In this document: in pieces, positions 38,573-47,909 of the stretch
How the letters are laid out: each line of letters begins with the position of its first letter
Position numbering within the stretch: the first letter of the stretch is position 1
NCBI RefSeq assembly: GCF_040760005.1
Contig: NZ_CP099760.1
Location: forward strand, 6,170,001 to 6,234,000
Direction: 5' to 3'
Length of the DNA: 64,000 nt
DNA from: Pseudomonas sp. stari2
GTDB taxonomy: Bacteria > Pseudomonadota > Gammaproteobacteria > Pseudomonadales > Pseudomonadaceae
The notes under the pieces: model-generated
What the model saw: the letters and a program-made list of their open reading frames with translations, nothing else
The model's database searches: none
Told to the model about the DNA's origin: nothing
Position numbers and translations under genes: made by a program

Positions 38573-39943
38573 ATGCAGAAAGAAACCGAAATCAAACTCC
38601 GCGTCAGCCGCGAAACCCTCGCCGCCCTGCGCGAGCACCCTCTCCTGAAAAAACGCAACAAAAGTGGCTGGGAACGCCGTGAGTTGATGAATCAGTATTT
38701 CGACACGCCCGAGCGTGACTTGGCCCGGGCCAAGGTTGCCCTGCGCCTGCGCAAGGACGGCGAAGAGGTGATTCAGACCCTCAAGACCCGTGGCCAGAGC
38801 GTCGCCGGTCTGTCCGAGCGTAACGAATACGATTGGCACCTGCCCAAAGCCAAGCTCGACGTGAAGAAACTCGACGGCGAATGCTGGCCCGAGTCCCTCG
38901 CCGAGCTGGACAAGAAAACCCTGAAACCGATCTTCACCACCGATTTCGTCCGCGAGCGCGCCGAAATCGCCTGGGGCCGTGGCAAGACCAAAGTGGTCAT
39001 CGAAGCCGCGCTGGACCTGGGCCATGTGGTGGTCGGCAAACAGAAAGAAGAAATCTGCGAGCTGGAACTGGAACTGCGCGAAGGCGAGCCTGCCGCGCTG
39101 CTGGAACTGGCTGCCGAACTGGCCGAAACCCTGGCCCTGATGCCGTGCGACATCAGCAAGGCCGAGCGCGGCTATCGCCTGTACGACGCCAACAGCTACT
39201 CGCTGAGCCTGCCGGCGCCGGCCATCACTGCTGAAACCCCGCTGGATGACGCCTTCGCCGCCCTGAGCTGGCACTTGCTCGGCAGCAGCCAGCGTCTGGC
39301 CGAACAGTATCGTTTCAACGGTCACTGGCGCCTGCTGCAGGACTGGGTCGAGAGCCTCGCGGAAATGCGCGCCCTGCTGAGCAGCCTCGGCCAGGCCGCG
39401 CCGCGTCAATCGACCCACGATCTGCGTGTGGCACTGGATGCATTGCTGGAAGACTGGCGCCCGCTGGTACAGGTCGGCCTTGAAGACGAAGACGTGCGCA
39501 AAGCCGCGCCAGAGCAGTTCCTCGAGGAACTGGAAGACCCGCGCTGGGGCCTGTTCTCGCTGAACACCTCGCGCTGGTTGCTGGCCCGCACCTGGGCTGC
39601 CGACCGCAACACCCGTGGCAATCGCCAGGGTGCCGCGCAATTGCAAAGCTGGCTGCCGCGCCTGCTGGGCGAAGAAGCCACTTCGCTGCAATTGCAGCGT
39701 TATCAGCAGCAACCGGAAGATCTGGCCGAGCAACTGCCACGCATCGAGCGCATCCAGGTCTGGCTGCACCACGCGCGCAACGTGCTGGACATCCCGGAAA
39801 TGGATCGTCTGTACGGCGAGCTGAACAAACTGGCGCAACTGGCCAACGAGCCGACCATCACGGATGAACTGCTCGATGCACGCAAGCATCAGGCGATTGC
39901 GGTTTACCAGAACCGCGCCTGGAAAATGCTGCTGCGCATGTAA
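38573..39943 (+). CDS. CYTH and CHAD domain protein, inorganic triphosphatase type
   Basis: The 456-aa protein begins with the CYTH signature ETEIKLRV (ExExK). It continues with LMNQYFDTPERDLARAKVAL and the tunnel residues in CELELELREGEP, up to about residue 200. The C-terminal half (about 220-450) is a CHAD domain with conserved His/Arg helices (STHDLRVALDALLEDWRPL, LDARKHQAIAVYQNRAWKML). CYTH enzymes hydrolyse triphosphate, and CHAD binds polyphosphate. Divergent from argE. Confidence 0.9.
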   Translation: MQKETEIKLRVSRETLAALREHPLLKKRNKSGWERRELMNQYFDTPERDLARAKVALRLRKDGEEVIQTLKTRGQSVAGLSERNEYDWHLPKAKLDVKKLDGECWPESLAELDKKTLKPIFTTDFVRERAEIAWGRGKTKVVIEAALDLGHVVVGKQKEEICELELELREGEPAALLELAAELAETLALMPCDISKAERGYRLYDANSYSLSLPAPAITAETPLDDAFAALSWHLLGSSQRLAEQYRFNGHWRLLQDWVESLAEMRALLSSLGQAAPRQSTHDLRVALDALLEDWRPLVQVGLEDEDVRKAAPEQFLEELEDPRWGLFSLNTSRWLLARTWAADRNTRGNRQGAAQLQSWLPRLLGEEATSLQLQRYQQQPEDLAEQLPRIERIQVWLHHARNVLDIPEMDRLYGELNKLAQLANEPTITDELLDARKHQAIAVYQNRAWKMLLRM

Positions 39944-39951
39944 TCCCCGGA

Positions 39952-39985
39952 TGATGATCGTTCCCGCGCGAGGGAACGATCATCA
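39952..39985. terminator. 14-bp perfect inverted repeat between convergent genes
   Basis: TGATGATCGTTCCC and GGGAACGATCATCA pair around a 6-base loop. The right arm includes the stop codon of the Lrp gene. There is no T run, so it is a weak terminator or mRNA-end stabiliser, and a single copy of a REP-like element is also possible. Confidence 0.5.
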
Positions 39986-40453
39986 GCGCAATACCGGCAG
40001 GCTCGTCGTCGACTTGATCTCCGACAGCGCCACAATCGAGTTCACTTCCTGAATCCCCGGCACCAGCGACAGCTTCTCGAAGAAGAATCGCTCATACGCC
40101 TCGATATCCGCCGCGACGATCCGCAGCAGGAAATCCACCGCCCCCATCAGCACATAACACTCCAGCACTTCGGGAAAGCCGCGAATCGCCTCGGTGAATT
40201 CGGTGAAGTTCGAACGACCGTGGGCGTTGAGTTTGATTTCGGCGAAGATCTGCGTGTTCAGGCCGATTTTCTTGCGATCGAGCAAAGTCACCTGGCCGCG
40301 AATGATCCCCTCCTCCTTCATCCGCTGAATCCGCCGCCAGCACGGCGACTGCGACAGGCCCACCTGTTCGGCAATCTGTGCGCTGGACAGGGAAGCGTCC
40401 TCTTGAAGCAGGGCGAGGATACGCCGGTCATAGCCGTCCAGTTCGCTGTGCAT
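39983..40453 (-). CDS. Lrp/AsnC family transcriptional regulator
   Basis: The 156-aa regulator has an N-terminal helix-turn-helix (LDGYDRRILALLQEDASLSS, then IAEQVGLSQSPCWRRIQRMK) and a C-terminal RAM/ACT-like effector domain from about residue 65 (IKLNAHGRSNFTEFTEAIRG, LECYVLMGAVDFLLRIVAAD). The ligand is probably an amino acid. It is divergent from a small ACT-like protein gene, with 126 bases between the starts. Confidence 0.92.
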   Translation of the reverse strand: MHSELDGYDRRILALLQEDASLSSAQIAEQVGLSQSPCWRRIQRMKEEGIIRGQVTLLDRKKIGLNTQIFAEIKLNAHGRSNFTEFTEAIRGFPEVLECYVLMGAVDFLLRIVAADIEAYERFFFEKLSLVPGIQEVNSIVALSEIKSTTSLPVLR

Positions 40454-40579
40454 AAATAATCCTCAAAATCAGCCAATACCGAATTGACCAACCCCATCAA
40501 CCGGCCAATCGGCTCATCTTAGACAAGAAATGCCCGGCATCGAATGTAAAAATTTCTCCATTGATTCCGGAGACCTGCC

Positions 40580-40918
40580 ATGCCACACCTCGAAGCCGTC
40601 AACACTCCAGCGCCCCGTGCCGATGTGTGGAACGTCAGCAACGCTCATTGCCTTGCGAAGTACCAGATACTGGCCGAGGCCGAACCGGATTTGCTGGTGC
40701 GTGTGCTGAACCTGTTCGCCTTGCAGTTCCTCACCCCGGAACAGGTCAATGTCCAGCGTCTGGACGATCTGCTCTCGATCGACATCGTCATGGGTGGCCT
40801 GAGCTGGCACCGCGCCCGGGTGATCGCGGAAAAACTTCGTAACCTGATCAGCGTCTGTTCGGTGAATCTGCAGAACCCCGATGCGGCGTGGGATGCGCCG
40901 GCTCAGGCGGCTGGCTGA
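40580..40918 (+). CDS. Small ACT-like protein
   Basis: The 112-aa protein is not recognised as a named gene. From about residue 35 it follows the ACT pattern of a strand, helix and two strands, then a helix: DLLVRVLNLFALQFLTPEQV, VNVQRLDDLLSIDIVMGGLS, HRARVIAEKLRNLISVCSV. This is like small regulatory subunits such as IlvM/IlvN. No catalytic partner lies next to it. The divergent Lrp regulator has a related effector domain, which suggests an amino-acid-sensing function. Confidence 0.65.
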   Translation: MPHLEAVNTPAPRADVWNVSNAHCLAKYQILAEAEPDLLVRVLNLFALQFLTPEQVNVQRLDDLLSIDIVMGGLSWHRARVIAEKLRNLISVCSVNLQNPDAAWDAPAQAAG

Positions 40919-41008
40919 CAAAAGCGGAAACGCCTTTGTCGGGTAGTGGCCCAACGGTCGGCGGGGCCACGACTATCCTTTGCGGACTGTCGTTCAAAAG
41001 GAGCCCGC

Positions 41009-42793
41009 ATGTCCGTTCAACTCGCCACTCAGGACCGCTGGCTGGATCTCAATGATGTATTGCGTGAACTGGTCGCCCAAGGCTTCATCAGCCAGGACTC
41101 GGCCGAACACGCGCTGAATGCCCGCCGTCGGCAGGCGACCCACGGTCAGATACATCCGCTGGAATTCATCGCCGGCCAGCAACTGGACGACCTCAGCCGT
41201 CCGGGCAAACACCTGGATCTGGAAAGCCTGACCTTGTGGCTGGCGCAGCAGGCCGGCCAGCCGTACCTACGGATCGATCCGTTGAAGATCAACGTCGCCG
41301 CCGTGACGCCGCTGATGTCCTATGCCTTTGCCCAGCGCCACAAGATTCTCGCGGTGTCGGTTGATCGCGATGCAGTGACCGTGGCCAGCGCCCAGCCTTA
41401 CGTCAGAGGCTGGGAAGCCGATCTGACCCACGTGCTGAAACTGCCGGTCAAACGGGTGGTGGCCAACCCGGCGGACATCCAGCGCTTCAGCGTCGAGTTC
41501 TTTCGCCTCGCCAAATCGGTCAGCGGCGCCAGCAACGCCGACCAGCAGGGCAGCAACCTCGGCAACTTCGAACAACTGCTCAACCTCGGCGCCAGCGATC
41601 AGGAGCCGGACGCCAACGACGCACACATCGTCAATATCGTCGACTGGCTGTTCCAGTACGCCTTCCAGCAGCGGGCCAGCGATATCCACATCGAGCCACG
41701 GCGCGAGCAAGGCTCGGTGCGTTTTCGCATCGACGGCGTGTTACACAACGTCTATCAGTTCCCGCCGCAGGTGACGATGGCCATCGTCAGTCGCCTGAAA
41801 AGCCTTGGGCGTATGAACGTCGCCGAGAAGCGCAAACCGCAGGACGGTCGGGTCAAGACCAAGACCCCGGACGGCGGCGAGGTCGAGTTGCGCCTGTCGA
41901 CCCTGCCCACCGCGTTCGGCGAAAAAATGGTGATGCGGATCTTCGACCCGGAAGTGCTGCTCAAGGATTTCGACCAGCTGGGTTTTTCCGCCGATGACCT
42001 GCGGCGCTGGCAGGACATGACCCGCCAGCCCAACGGCATCATTCTGGTGACTGGCCCGACCGGCTCCGGCAAGACCACCACGCTCTACACCACCCTGAAA
42101 AAACTGGCGACCCCGGAAATCAACCTCTGCACCATCGAGGACCCGATCGAGATGGTCGAGCCGGCCTTCAACCAGATGCAGGTGCAGCACAACATCGACC
42201 TGACCTTCGCCGCCGGGGTGCGGGCGCTGATGCGGCAGGATCCGGACATCATCATGATCGGCGAGATCCGCGATCTGGAAACCGCCGAAATGGCGATCCA
42301 GGCCGCATTGACCGGGCACCTGGTGCTCTCGACCCTGCACACCAACGACGCGCCGAGCGCCATCAGCCGTCTGCTGGAACTCGGCGTGCCGCATTACCTG
42401 ATCAAGGCCACGGTGCTCGGGGTCATGGCCCAGCGTCTGGTGCGCACACTGTGTCCGCACTGCAAGGCACCGCTACCTGTCGCCGAGGAGGACTGGCAAA
42501 CCCTGACCCGGCCGTGGCAGGCGCCGCTGCCGGGCAACGCGCAACGGGCCATCGGCTGCCTGGAATGCCGCGACACCGGTTATCACGGTCGCGCCGGGGT
42601 CTACGAAATCATGCAACTGACCGACAGCCTCAAGGCGTTGATCAGCCCGGATACCGATCTGACGGCGCTCCGCCGCCAGGCCTTCAAGGAAGGCATGCGC
42701 AGTCTGCGGCTGTCCGGAGCGCAGAAGGTCGCGGCGGGGCTGACGACCATCGAAGAGGTGCTGCGGGTGACGCCGCAGAGTGAGCAGAAATAG
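41009..42793 (+). CDS. GspE/PilB family secretion ATPase
   Basis: A 594-aa traffic ATPase. The N-terminal domain (about 1-190) is MshEN-like, and an N2 domain begins at NDAHIVNIVDWLFQYAFQQR. The core has Walker A VTGPTGSGKTTTLYT near residue 355, the Asp box (CTIEDPIEM), Walker B (DPDIIMIGEIRDLETAE) and the His box (LVLSTLHTNDAP). The zinc tetracysteine CPHC...CLEC is at about residue 485-520. The start follows AAGGAG. No pilin, secretin or GspF gene lies next to it. Position and sequence match the lone ATPase PA5210. Confidence 0.9.
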   Translation: MSVQLATQDRWLDLNDVLRELVAQGFISQDSAEHALNARRRQATHGQIHPLEFIAGQQLDDLSRPGKHLDLESLTLWLAQQAGQPYLRIDPLKINVAAVTPLMSYAFAQRHKILAVSVDRDAVTVASAQPYVRGWEADLTHVLKLPVKRVVANPADIQRFSVEFFRLAKSVSGASNADQQGSNLGNFEQLLNLGASDQEPDANDAHIVNIVDWLFQYAFQQRASDIHIEPRREQGSVRFRIDGVLHNVYQFPPQVTMAIVSRLKSLGRMNVAEKRKPQDGRVKTKTPDGGEVELRLSTLPTAFGEKMVMRIFDPEVLLKDFDQLGFSADDLRRWQDMTRQPNGIILVTGPTGSGKTTTLYTTLKKLATPEINLCTIEDPIEMVEPAFNQMQVQHNIDLTFAAGVRALMRQDPDIIMIGEIRDLETAEMAIQAALTGHLVLSTLHTNDAPSAISRLLELGVPHYLIKATVLGVMAQRLVRTLCPHCKAPLPVAEEDWQTLTRPWQAPLPGNAQRAIGCLECRDTGYHGRAGVYEIMQLTDSLKALISPDTDLTALRRQAFKEGMRSLRLSGAQKVAAGLTTIEEVLRVTPQSEQK

Positions 42794-42862
42794 CCCTTCA
42801 CGGAACCGGATCGACGAAATGACGATCCAAGCCGTTATTCAACACCAGTGGAGTCATCCCTC

Positions 42863-43180
42863 ATGCGTCTCAAACTTGCTGTCGCCACCCTCGCCCTGCT
42901 GTCTCTGCCCGTCGGTTCGGCAATGGCTGACAGCTTTTGGCGTAACGTCATTTCGTCCGGCGCCACCACCGGCTCGACGTACCTGACCTTCAAGGATCAC
43001 AAGCTGATCGTCGCCGCACAGGACGACGCCGGCAGTTTCGTTGCCAGTGATGGCGGCATCCGTGGCCCGTATCTGGAAGCCGCCATGCAGAAAGTCCGCG
43101 CCGACAACCCGGGCCTGCAGGCGACGGACATGGAACTGGCGAACGCGATCCTGGCGAAGAACGCCGTGGCCTCGGAATAA
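42863..43180 (+). CDS. DUF2388 domain exported protein
   Basis: The 105-aa protein has a signal peptide (MRLKLAVATLALLSLPVGSA, cleavage after AMA). The single domain carries SFWRNVISSGATTGSTYLTF, and FVASDGGIRGPYLEAAMQKV follows. DUF2388 proteins are small periplasmic proteins common in Pseudomonas, of unknown role. About 70 bases separate it from the ATPase gene. It ends at a strong terminator shared with gcvP. Confidence 0.85.
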   Translation: MRLKLAVATLALLSLPVGSAMADSFWRNVISSGATTGSTYLTFKDHKLIVAAQDDAGSFVASDGGIRGPYLEAAMQKVRADNPGLQATDMELANAILAKNAVASE

Positions 43181-43193
43181 ATCTGTCGCCCAC

Positions 43194-43226
43194 AAAAATG
43201 CCGCTCATTTGAGCGGCATTTTTTTG
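43194..43226. terminator. Bidirectional intrinsic terminator
   Basis: ATGCCGCTC and GAGCGGCAT arms with a short A/T loop, A5 before and T7 after. It lies between the convergent DUF2388 and gcvP genes. Confidence 0.92.
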
Positions 43227-43234
43227 TCCGCCAA

Positions 43235-46108
43235 TCAGCGGTAGTCGTCCACCGGCACGCAGGCGCAGAACAGATTTCGGTCACCATAGACGTTGTCCAC
43301 CCGGTTCACCGCCGGCCAGTACTTGTGCGCCTTGGTGTGCGCATCCGGGGTAATGCCCTGCTCGATGCTGTAGGGCCGCTCCCAGACGCCAGTGACATCG
43401 GCCAGCGTATGCGGCGCCCGCTTGAGCGGATTGTCCTCGGCCGGCCAGTTGCCGTTTTGCACTTCGGTGATTTCCGCGCGGATACTCAACATCGCTCCGA
43501 TGAAGCGGTCCAGCTCAGCCTTGGACTCACTTTCGGTCGGCTCGACCATCAAGGTGCCCGGCACCGGGAACGACATGGTCGGCGCATGGAAGCCGTAATC
43601 CATCAGGCGCTTGGCGATGTCTTCCTCGCTGATGCCGGTCTGCGCTTTCAGCGGCCGCAGATCCAGAATGCACTCGTGGGCGACCCTATCATTGCGCCCG
43701 GTGTAGAGCACCGGAAAGGCGCCGGACAGATGCTGCGCCAGGTAATTCGCCGTCAGGATCGCCACTTCGCTGGCGTCCGCCAGTTGCGGCCCCATCATGG
43801 CGATGTACATCCAGCTGATCGGCAAAATGCTCGCACTGCCCCAGGGCGCTGCACTCACTGCGCCGTTCTGCGGCTGCGGCCCGTCGATCGGCACCACCGG
43901 GTGATTGGCGACGAACGGCGCAAGATGCGCGCGAATACCGATCGGGCCCATGCCCGGCCCGCCTCCGCCGTGGGGGATGCAGAAGGTCTTGTGCAGGTTC
44001 ATATGCGACACATCGGCGCCAATGTCCGCCGGCCGCGCCAGCCCGACCTGGGCATTGAGGTTGGCGCCGTCCATGTACACCTGGCCGCCGTGCTTGTGGA
44101 TAACTTCGCAGATTTCGCTGATGCCCTCCTCGTACACGCCGTGGGTCGATGGATACGTCGCCATCAGGCATGACAACCTGTCCCCGGCCTCAGCAGCCTT
44201 GGTCTTCAAATCCTCCAGATCGACGTTGCCCGCCTCGTCGCACTCGACGATCACCACCCGCATCCCGGCCATCTGCGCCGAGGCCGGGTTGGTGCCGTGG
44301 GCAGACGACGGAATCAGGCAGATGTCGCGACCGCCCTGCTGGCGGCTTTCGTGATATTTGCGGATCGCCAGCAACCCGGCGTACTCCCCCTGAGCGCCGG
44401 AGTTGGGCTGCATGCAGATCGCGTCGAAACCGGTAATCGCACACAACCAGCGCTCCAGCTCTTCGATCATCAGTGTGTAACCGACGGCCTGCTCCCGAGG
44501 CACAAACGGATGCAGGTTGGCGAACTGCGGCCAGGTGATCGGGATCATCTCGCTGGTGGCGTTGAGTTTCATGGTGCAGGAGCCGAGTGGGATCATCGAC
44601 TGGTTGAGCGCCAGATCCTTGTTCTCCAGTTGCTTGAGGTAGCGCAGCATCTCGGTTTCGCTGTGATGGGCGTTGAACACCGGATGGCGCAGGTAAGGCG
44701 AGTTGCGTTGCAGATTGTCGGGAATCCCGGACACCAACGCTTCGGCGTCGAGTTCCTCGACGTTGAGCCCATGATCGACACCCAACAGCACATCGAACAG
44801 TTTGCCGACGGTGCTCTCGTCACAGGTTTCATCAAGACTCAGGCCCAAGTGGCCGCGACCGAGAATCCGCAGATTGATCTGCGCTGCCTGAGCGCTTTCG
44901 ATGATCGCGGTCTGCGCGCCGCCGACGTCCAGAGTCAGCGTGTCGAAAAACTGCTTATTGATGCGTTTGATGCCATGTCGCTCGAGGCCAGCAGCGAGGA
45001 TGCAGGTCAGCCGATGGACTCGCTGGGCAATACGCTTGAGGCCTTCCGGCCCGTGGTACACCGCGTAGCAACTGGCGATGTTGGCCAGCAGCACCTGAGC
45101 GGTACAGATGTTCGAATTGGCTTTCTCCCGGCGAATATGCTGCTCGCGGGTCTGCAGGGCCATGCGCAGCGCTACGTTGCCGCACGCGTCTTTCGACACG
45201 CCGATGATCCGCCCGGGAATCGCCCGTTTGTATTCCTCGCGACTGGCGAAAAACGCCGCATGCGGCCCGCCGTACCCCATCGGCACGCCGAAACGCTGGG
45301 ATGAGCCGAACACCACATCGGCGCCCAGTTCGCCCGGCGGGGTCAGCAACAACAGACTCAGCAGATCTGCCGCGACACAGGCCAGTGCCTGTTGCGCATG
45401 CAAGTGATCGATCAACGGACGCAGATCGCGGACCTCGCCGTGGGTGTCGGGGTATTGCAACAGCGCACCGAATACCTGGTGCTGCTTCAAGTTATCCACA
45501 GTGTCGACGATCAGCTCGAAACCGAAGCCTTCGGCGCGGGTCTGCACCACGGAAATGGTTTGCGGGTGACAGTTTTCATCGACGAAAAACAGATTGCTCT
45601 TCGACTTCGCCACGCGCTTGGCCAGCGCCATGGCCTCGGCGGCCGCCGTGGCTTCATCGAGCAGCGAAGCGTTGGCCAGTTCCAGGCCTGTCAGGTCGAT
45701 GGTCAGTTGCTGGAAGTTGAGCAACGCTTCGAGCCGGCCCTGGGCGATTTCCGGTTGATACGGCGTGTAGGCGGTGTACCAGCCGGGATTTTCCAGCACG
45801 TTGCGCAAAATGACGGTCGGCGTGACGGTACCGTGGTAACCCATGCCGATCAGGCTGGTCCAGACCTGATTCTGTTCGGCGTACCCGCGCAGTTTCGCCA
45901 GTGCCGCCTGCTCGTCCAGCGCGGGCGGCAGGTCCAGTTCACGGTTGAGGCGGATGGCGGGCGGCACGGTCTGCTCGATCAGTTCGATCCGGCTGCCCAG
46001 GCCCAGGCTGTCGAGCATCGCCTGCTGCTCGGCGGCGTCGGGGCCGAGGTGACGGCGCAGGAAGGCATGGGGGTCGCGTAACTGGCTCAGGGACGGCAAC
46101 TGGGACAT
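43235..46108 (-). CDS. gcvP: Glycine dehydrogenase (aminomethyl-transferring), P protein
   Basis: The 957-aa PLP enzyme decarboxylates glycine and passes the aminomethyl group to the lipoyl arm of GcvH. It is the long, single-chain form with two homologous halves. The N-terminal half starts [20 protein letters not shown]. The PLP Lys in the C-terminal half is in [19 protein letters not shown] (about residue 707). Upstream on the same strand the order is broken by an oppositely oriented aminotransferase gene, so it is probably transcribed apart from gcvTH. Confidence 0.97.
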   Translation of the reverse strand: MSQLPSLSQLRDPHAFLRRHLGPDAAEQQAMLDSLGLGSRIELIEQTVPPAIRLNRELDLPPALDEQAALAKLRGYAEQNQVWTSLIGMGYHGTVTPTVILRNVLENPGWYTAYTPYQPEIAQGRLEALLNFQQLTIDLTGLELANASLLDEATAAAEAMALAKRVAKSKSNLFFVDENCHPQTISVVQTRAEGFGFELIVDTVDNLKQHQVFGALLQYPDTHGEVRDLRPLIDHLHAQQALACVAADLLSLLLLTPPGELGADVVFGSSQRFGVPMGYGGPHAAFFASREEYKRAIPGRIIGVSKDACGNVALRMALQTREQHIRREKANSNICTAQVLLANIASCYAVYHGPEGLKRIAQRVHRLTCILAAGLERHGIKRINKQFFDTLTLDVGGAQTAIIESAQAAQINLRILGRGHLGLSLDETCDESTVGKLFDVLLGVDHGLNVEELDAEALVSGIPDNLQRNSPYLRHPVFNAHHSETEMLRYLKQLENKDLALNQSMIPLGSCTMKLNATSEMIPITWPQFANLHPFVPREQAVGYTLMIEELERWLCAITGFDAICMQPNSGAQGEYAGLLAIRKYHESRQQGGRDICLIPSSAHGTNPASAQMAGMRVVIVECDEAGNVDLEDLKTKAAEAGDRLSCLMATYPSTHGVYEEGISEICEVIHKHGGQVYMDGANLNAQVGLARPADIGADVSHMNLHKTFCIPHGGGGPGMGPIGIRAHLAPFVANHPVVPIDGPQPQNGAVSAAPWGSASILPISWMYIAMMGPQLADASEVAILTANYLAQHLSGAFPVLYTGRNDRVAHECILDLRPLKAQTGISEEDIAKRLMDYGFHAPTMSFPVPGTLMVEPTESESKAELDRFIGAMLSIRAEITEVQNGNWPAEDNPLKRAPHTLADVTGVWERPYSIEQGITPDAHTKAHKYWPAVNRVDNVYGDRNLFCACVPVDDYR

Positions 46109-46264
46109 GACGGGCTCTCTCTTGGCTGGCGCTCGGCGTCAATGCAACACGGTCAAACCAGCATAGCAGTCGATACCGTCGCGGACGGCTTGGCGGCGGG
46201 TGGCCGAACGCGGCATGCTGTGGCACCTGTAACACGCGCCCAACCCTCGGATGATCGAATCCTC

Positions 46265-47407
46265 ATGAGCCAACTGCCGTTTCTGCCGTTTTCCAAACCT
46301 GTCATCGATGAAGCCACCATTGCCGCCGTCGGCGATGTCCTGCGTTCCGGCTGGATCACCAGCGGGCCGAAGGTCCAGGCCTTCGAGGCGCAACTGTCGG
46401 AGTATTTCGGCGGGCGTCCGGTACGAACCTTCAACTCCGGCACCTGCACCATGGAGATTGCCCTGCGCATTGCCGGCATCGGACCGGGTGATGAAGTGAT
46501 CACCACGCCAATCTCCTGGGTAGCCACGGCCAACGTGATTCTTGAAGTGGGCGCCACCCCGGTGTTCGCCGACATCGACCCGGTCACCCGCAACATCGAC
46601 CTGGATCGACTGGAAGCGGCCATCACACCGCGCACCAAAGCTGTCATCCCGGTCTACCTCGCCGGGCTGCCGGTGGACATGGAGCGCCTGTACGCCATCG
46701 CCAAAAAGCACAACCTGCGCATCATCGAAGACGCCGCCCAGGCCCTGGGTTCGAGCTGGAACGGCCAGCGCATCGGCGCCACCGGCGACTTCGTATCGTT
46801 CAGCTTCCAGGCCAACAAGAACGTGACCTGCTCCGAGGGTGGTTGCCTGGTGCTGAACACGCCTGAGGAAGCACGTCTGGCGGAGAAATATCGCCTGCAA
46901 GGCGTCACCCGGACCGGCTTCGACGGTCTGGATGTCGATGTACTGGGCGGCAAATTCAACATGACCGACGTCGCAGCGACCATCGGCCTCGGCCAGTTTG
47001 CCCACATCGAAACCCTGACCGCCCATCGTCAGGAACTGGCTCGCCACTACTTCGAATGCTTTGGCGACGACTTCGAAGCCACGTACGGCGCGCAACTGCC
47101 GCCAGCCGACTTCACCAACAGCAACTGGCACCTGTTCCAACTGGTATTGCCGGAGCGCAAGGACGGCTTGCCGGCGCGGTCCACGTTCATGGAGCAGATG
47201 CAGGAATTGGGCATCGGCATCGGTTATCACTACCCGCCGATCCATTTGCTTAGCCTGTACCGCGAGCGCGGTTTCAAGGAAGGGATGTTGCCGGTGGCCG
47301 AGCGCGTCGGGCGGCTGATTGTGTCGTTGCCGATGTTCACCACCATGACCAAGGCTGATGTCGAGCGCTCGGTGGCGGCGGTCAAAGCGGTGCTGGGCAA
47401 CGCCTGA
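46265..47407 (+). CDS. DegT/DnrJ/EryC1/StrS family aminotransferase
   Basis: The 380-aa PLP enzyme is of the type that aminates nucleotide keto-sugars (ArnB-like). FLPFSKPVIDEATIAAVGDV, the cofactor contact IIEDAAQALGSSWNGQ near residue 160, and the loop VSFSFQANKNVTCSEGG with the PLP Lys near 188 are typical. No sugar dehydratase, glycosyltransferase or arn genes accompany it. It lies inside the glycine-cleavage cluster, between gcvP and gcvH, on the opposite strand. The natural substrate is unknown. Confidence 0.9.
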   Translation: MSQLPFLPFSKPVIDEATIAAVGDVLRSGWITSGPKVQAFEAQLSEYFGGRPVRTFNSGTCTMEIALRIAGIGPGDEVITTPISWVATANVILEVGATPVFADIDPVTRNIDLDRLEAAITPRTKAVIPVYLAGLPVDMERLYAIAKKHNLRIIEDAAQALGSSWNGQRIGATGDFVSFSFQANKNVTCSEGGCLVLNTPEEARLAEKYRLQGVTRTGFDGLDVDVLGGKFNMTDVAATIGLGQFAHIETLTAHRQELARHYFECFGDDFEATYGAQLPPADFTNSNWHLFQLVLPERKDGLPARSTFMEQMQELGIGIGYHYPPIHLLSLYRERGFKEGMLPVAERVGRLIVSLPMFTTMTKADVERSVAAVKAVLGNA

Positions 47408-47432
47408 GCCGCGCAATAGAAAACTGCGGCCA

Positions 47433-47461
47433 CAAAAAAGCCCCGACGGATCGGGGCTTTG
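47433..47461 (-). terminator. Intrinsic terminator of gcvH
   Basis: AAAGCCCCGA and TCGGGGCTTT arms with a CGGA loop. The T run is strongest on the minus strand. It may also slow plus-strand transcripts of the aminotransferase. Confidence 0.88.
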
Positions 47462-47477
47462 CGGTGTTGCGTGAAGC

Positions 47478-47861
47478 TTATTCGCCGATGGCGGCCTTGT
47501 AGGCGGCAGCGTCGAGCAGCTTGTCCAGCTCGGCCTTGTCGCTTGGCTTGAGCTTGAAGATCCACGCGGCGTACGGATCGTTGTTCAGTTCTTCCGGCGC
47601 GCTGGCCAGTTCTTCGTTGACGGCGATCACTTCACCGCCGACCGGGGCGTAGATGTCGGAAGCGGCCTTCACCGACTCGACAACACCTGCCGCATCACCG
47701 GCAGCAAACACCTTGCCGACTTCGGCCAGTTCAACGAACACCACATCACCCAGCGCTTCTTGCGCGTGATCGCTGATGCCCACAGTGACAGTGCCATCGG
47801 CTTCCAGGCGCGCCCATTCATGACTTTCGGCAAAACGCAGGTCGGCGGGGATATTACTCAT
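47478..47861 (-). CDS. gcvH: Glycine cleavage system H protein
   Basis: The 127-aa lipoyl carrier shuttles the aminomethyl group between GcvP, GcvT and lipoamide dehydrogenase. The lipoylated Lys65 is in [15 protein letters not shown]. The N-terminus ([15 protein letters not shown]) and C-terminus ([11 protein letters not shown]) fit the family. It follows gcvT by 48 bases. The start at MSNIPADL follows a GAGG ribosome site. Confidence 0.96.
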   Translation of the reverse strand: MSNIPADLRFAESHEWARLEADGTVTVGISDHAQEALGDVVFVELAEVGKVFAAGDAAGVVESVKAASDIYAPVGGEVIAVNEELASAPEELNNDPYAAWIFKLKPSDKAELDKLLDAAAYKAAIGE

Positions 47862-47909
47862 GCTCGGTGTCCTCAAGAAATTGTCAGCGGTCGTGCCCGC
47901 CGGAAAAGG

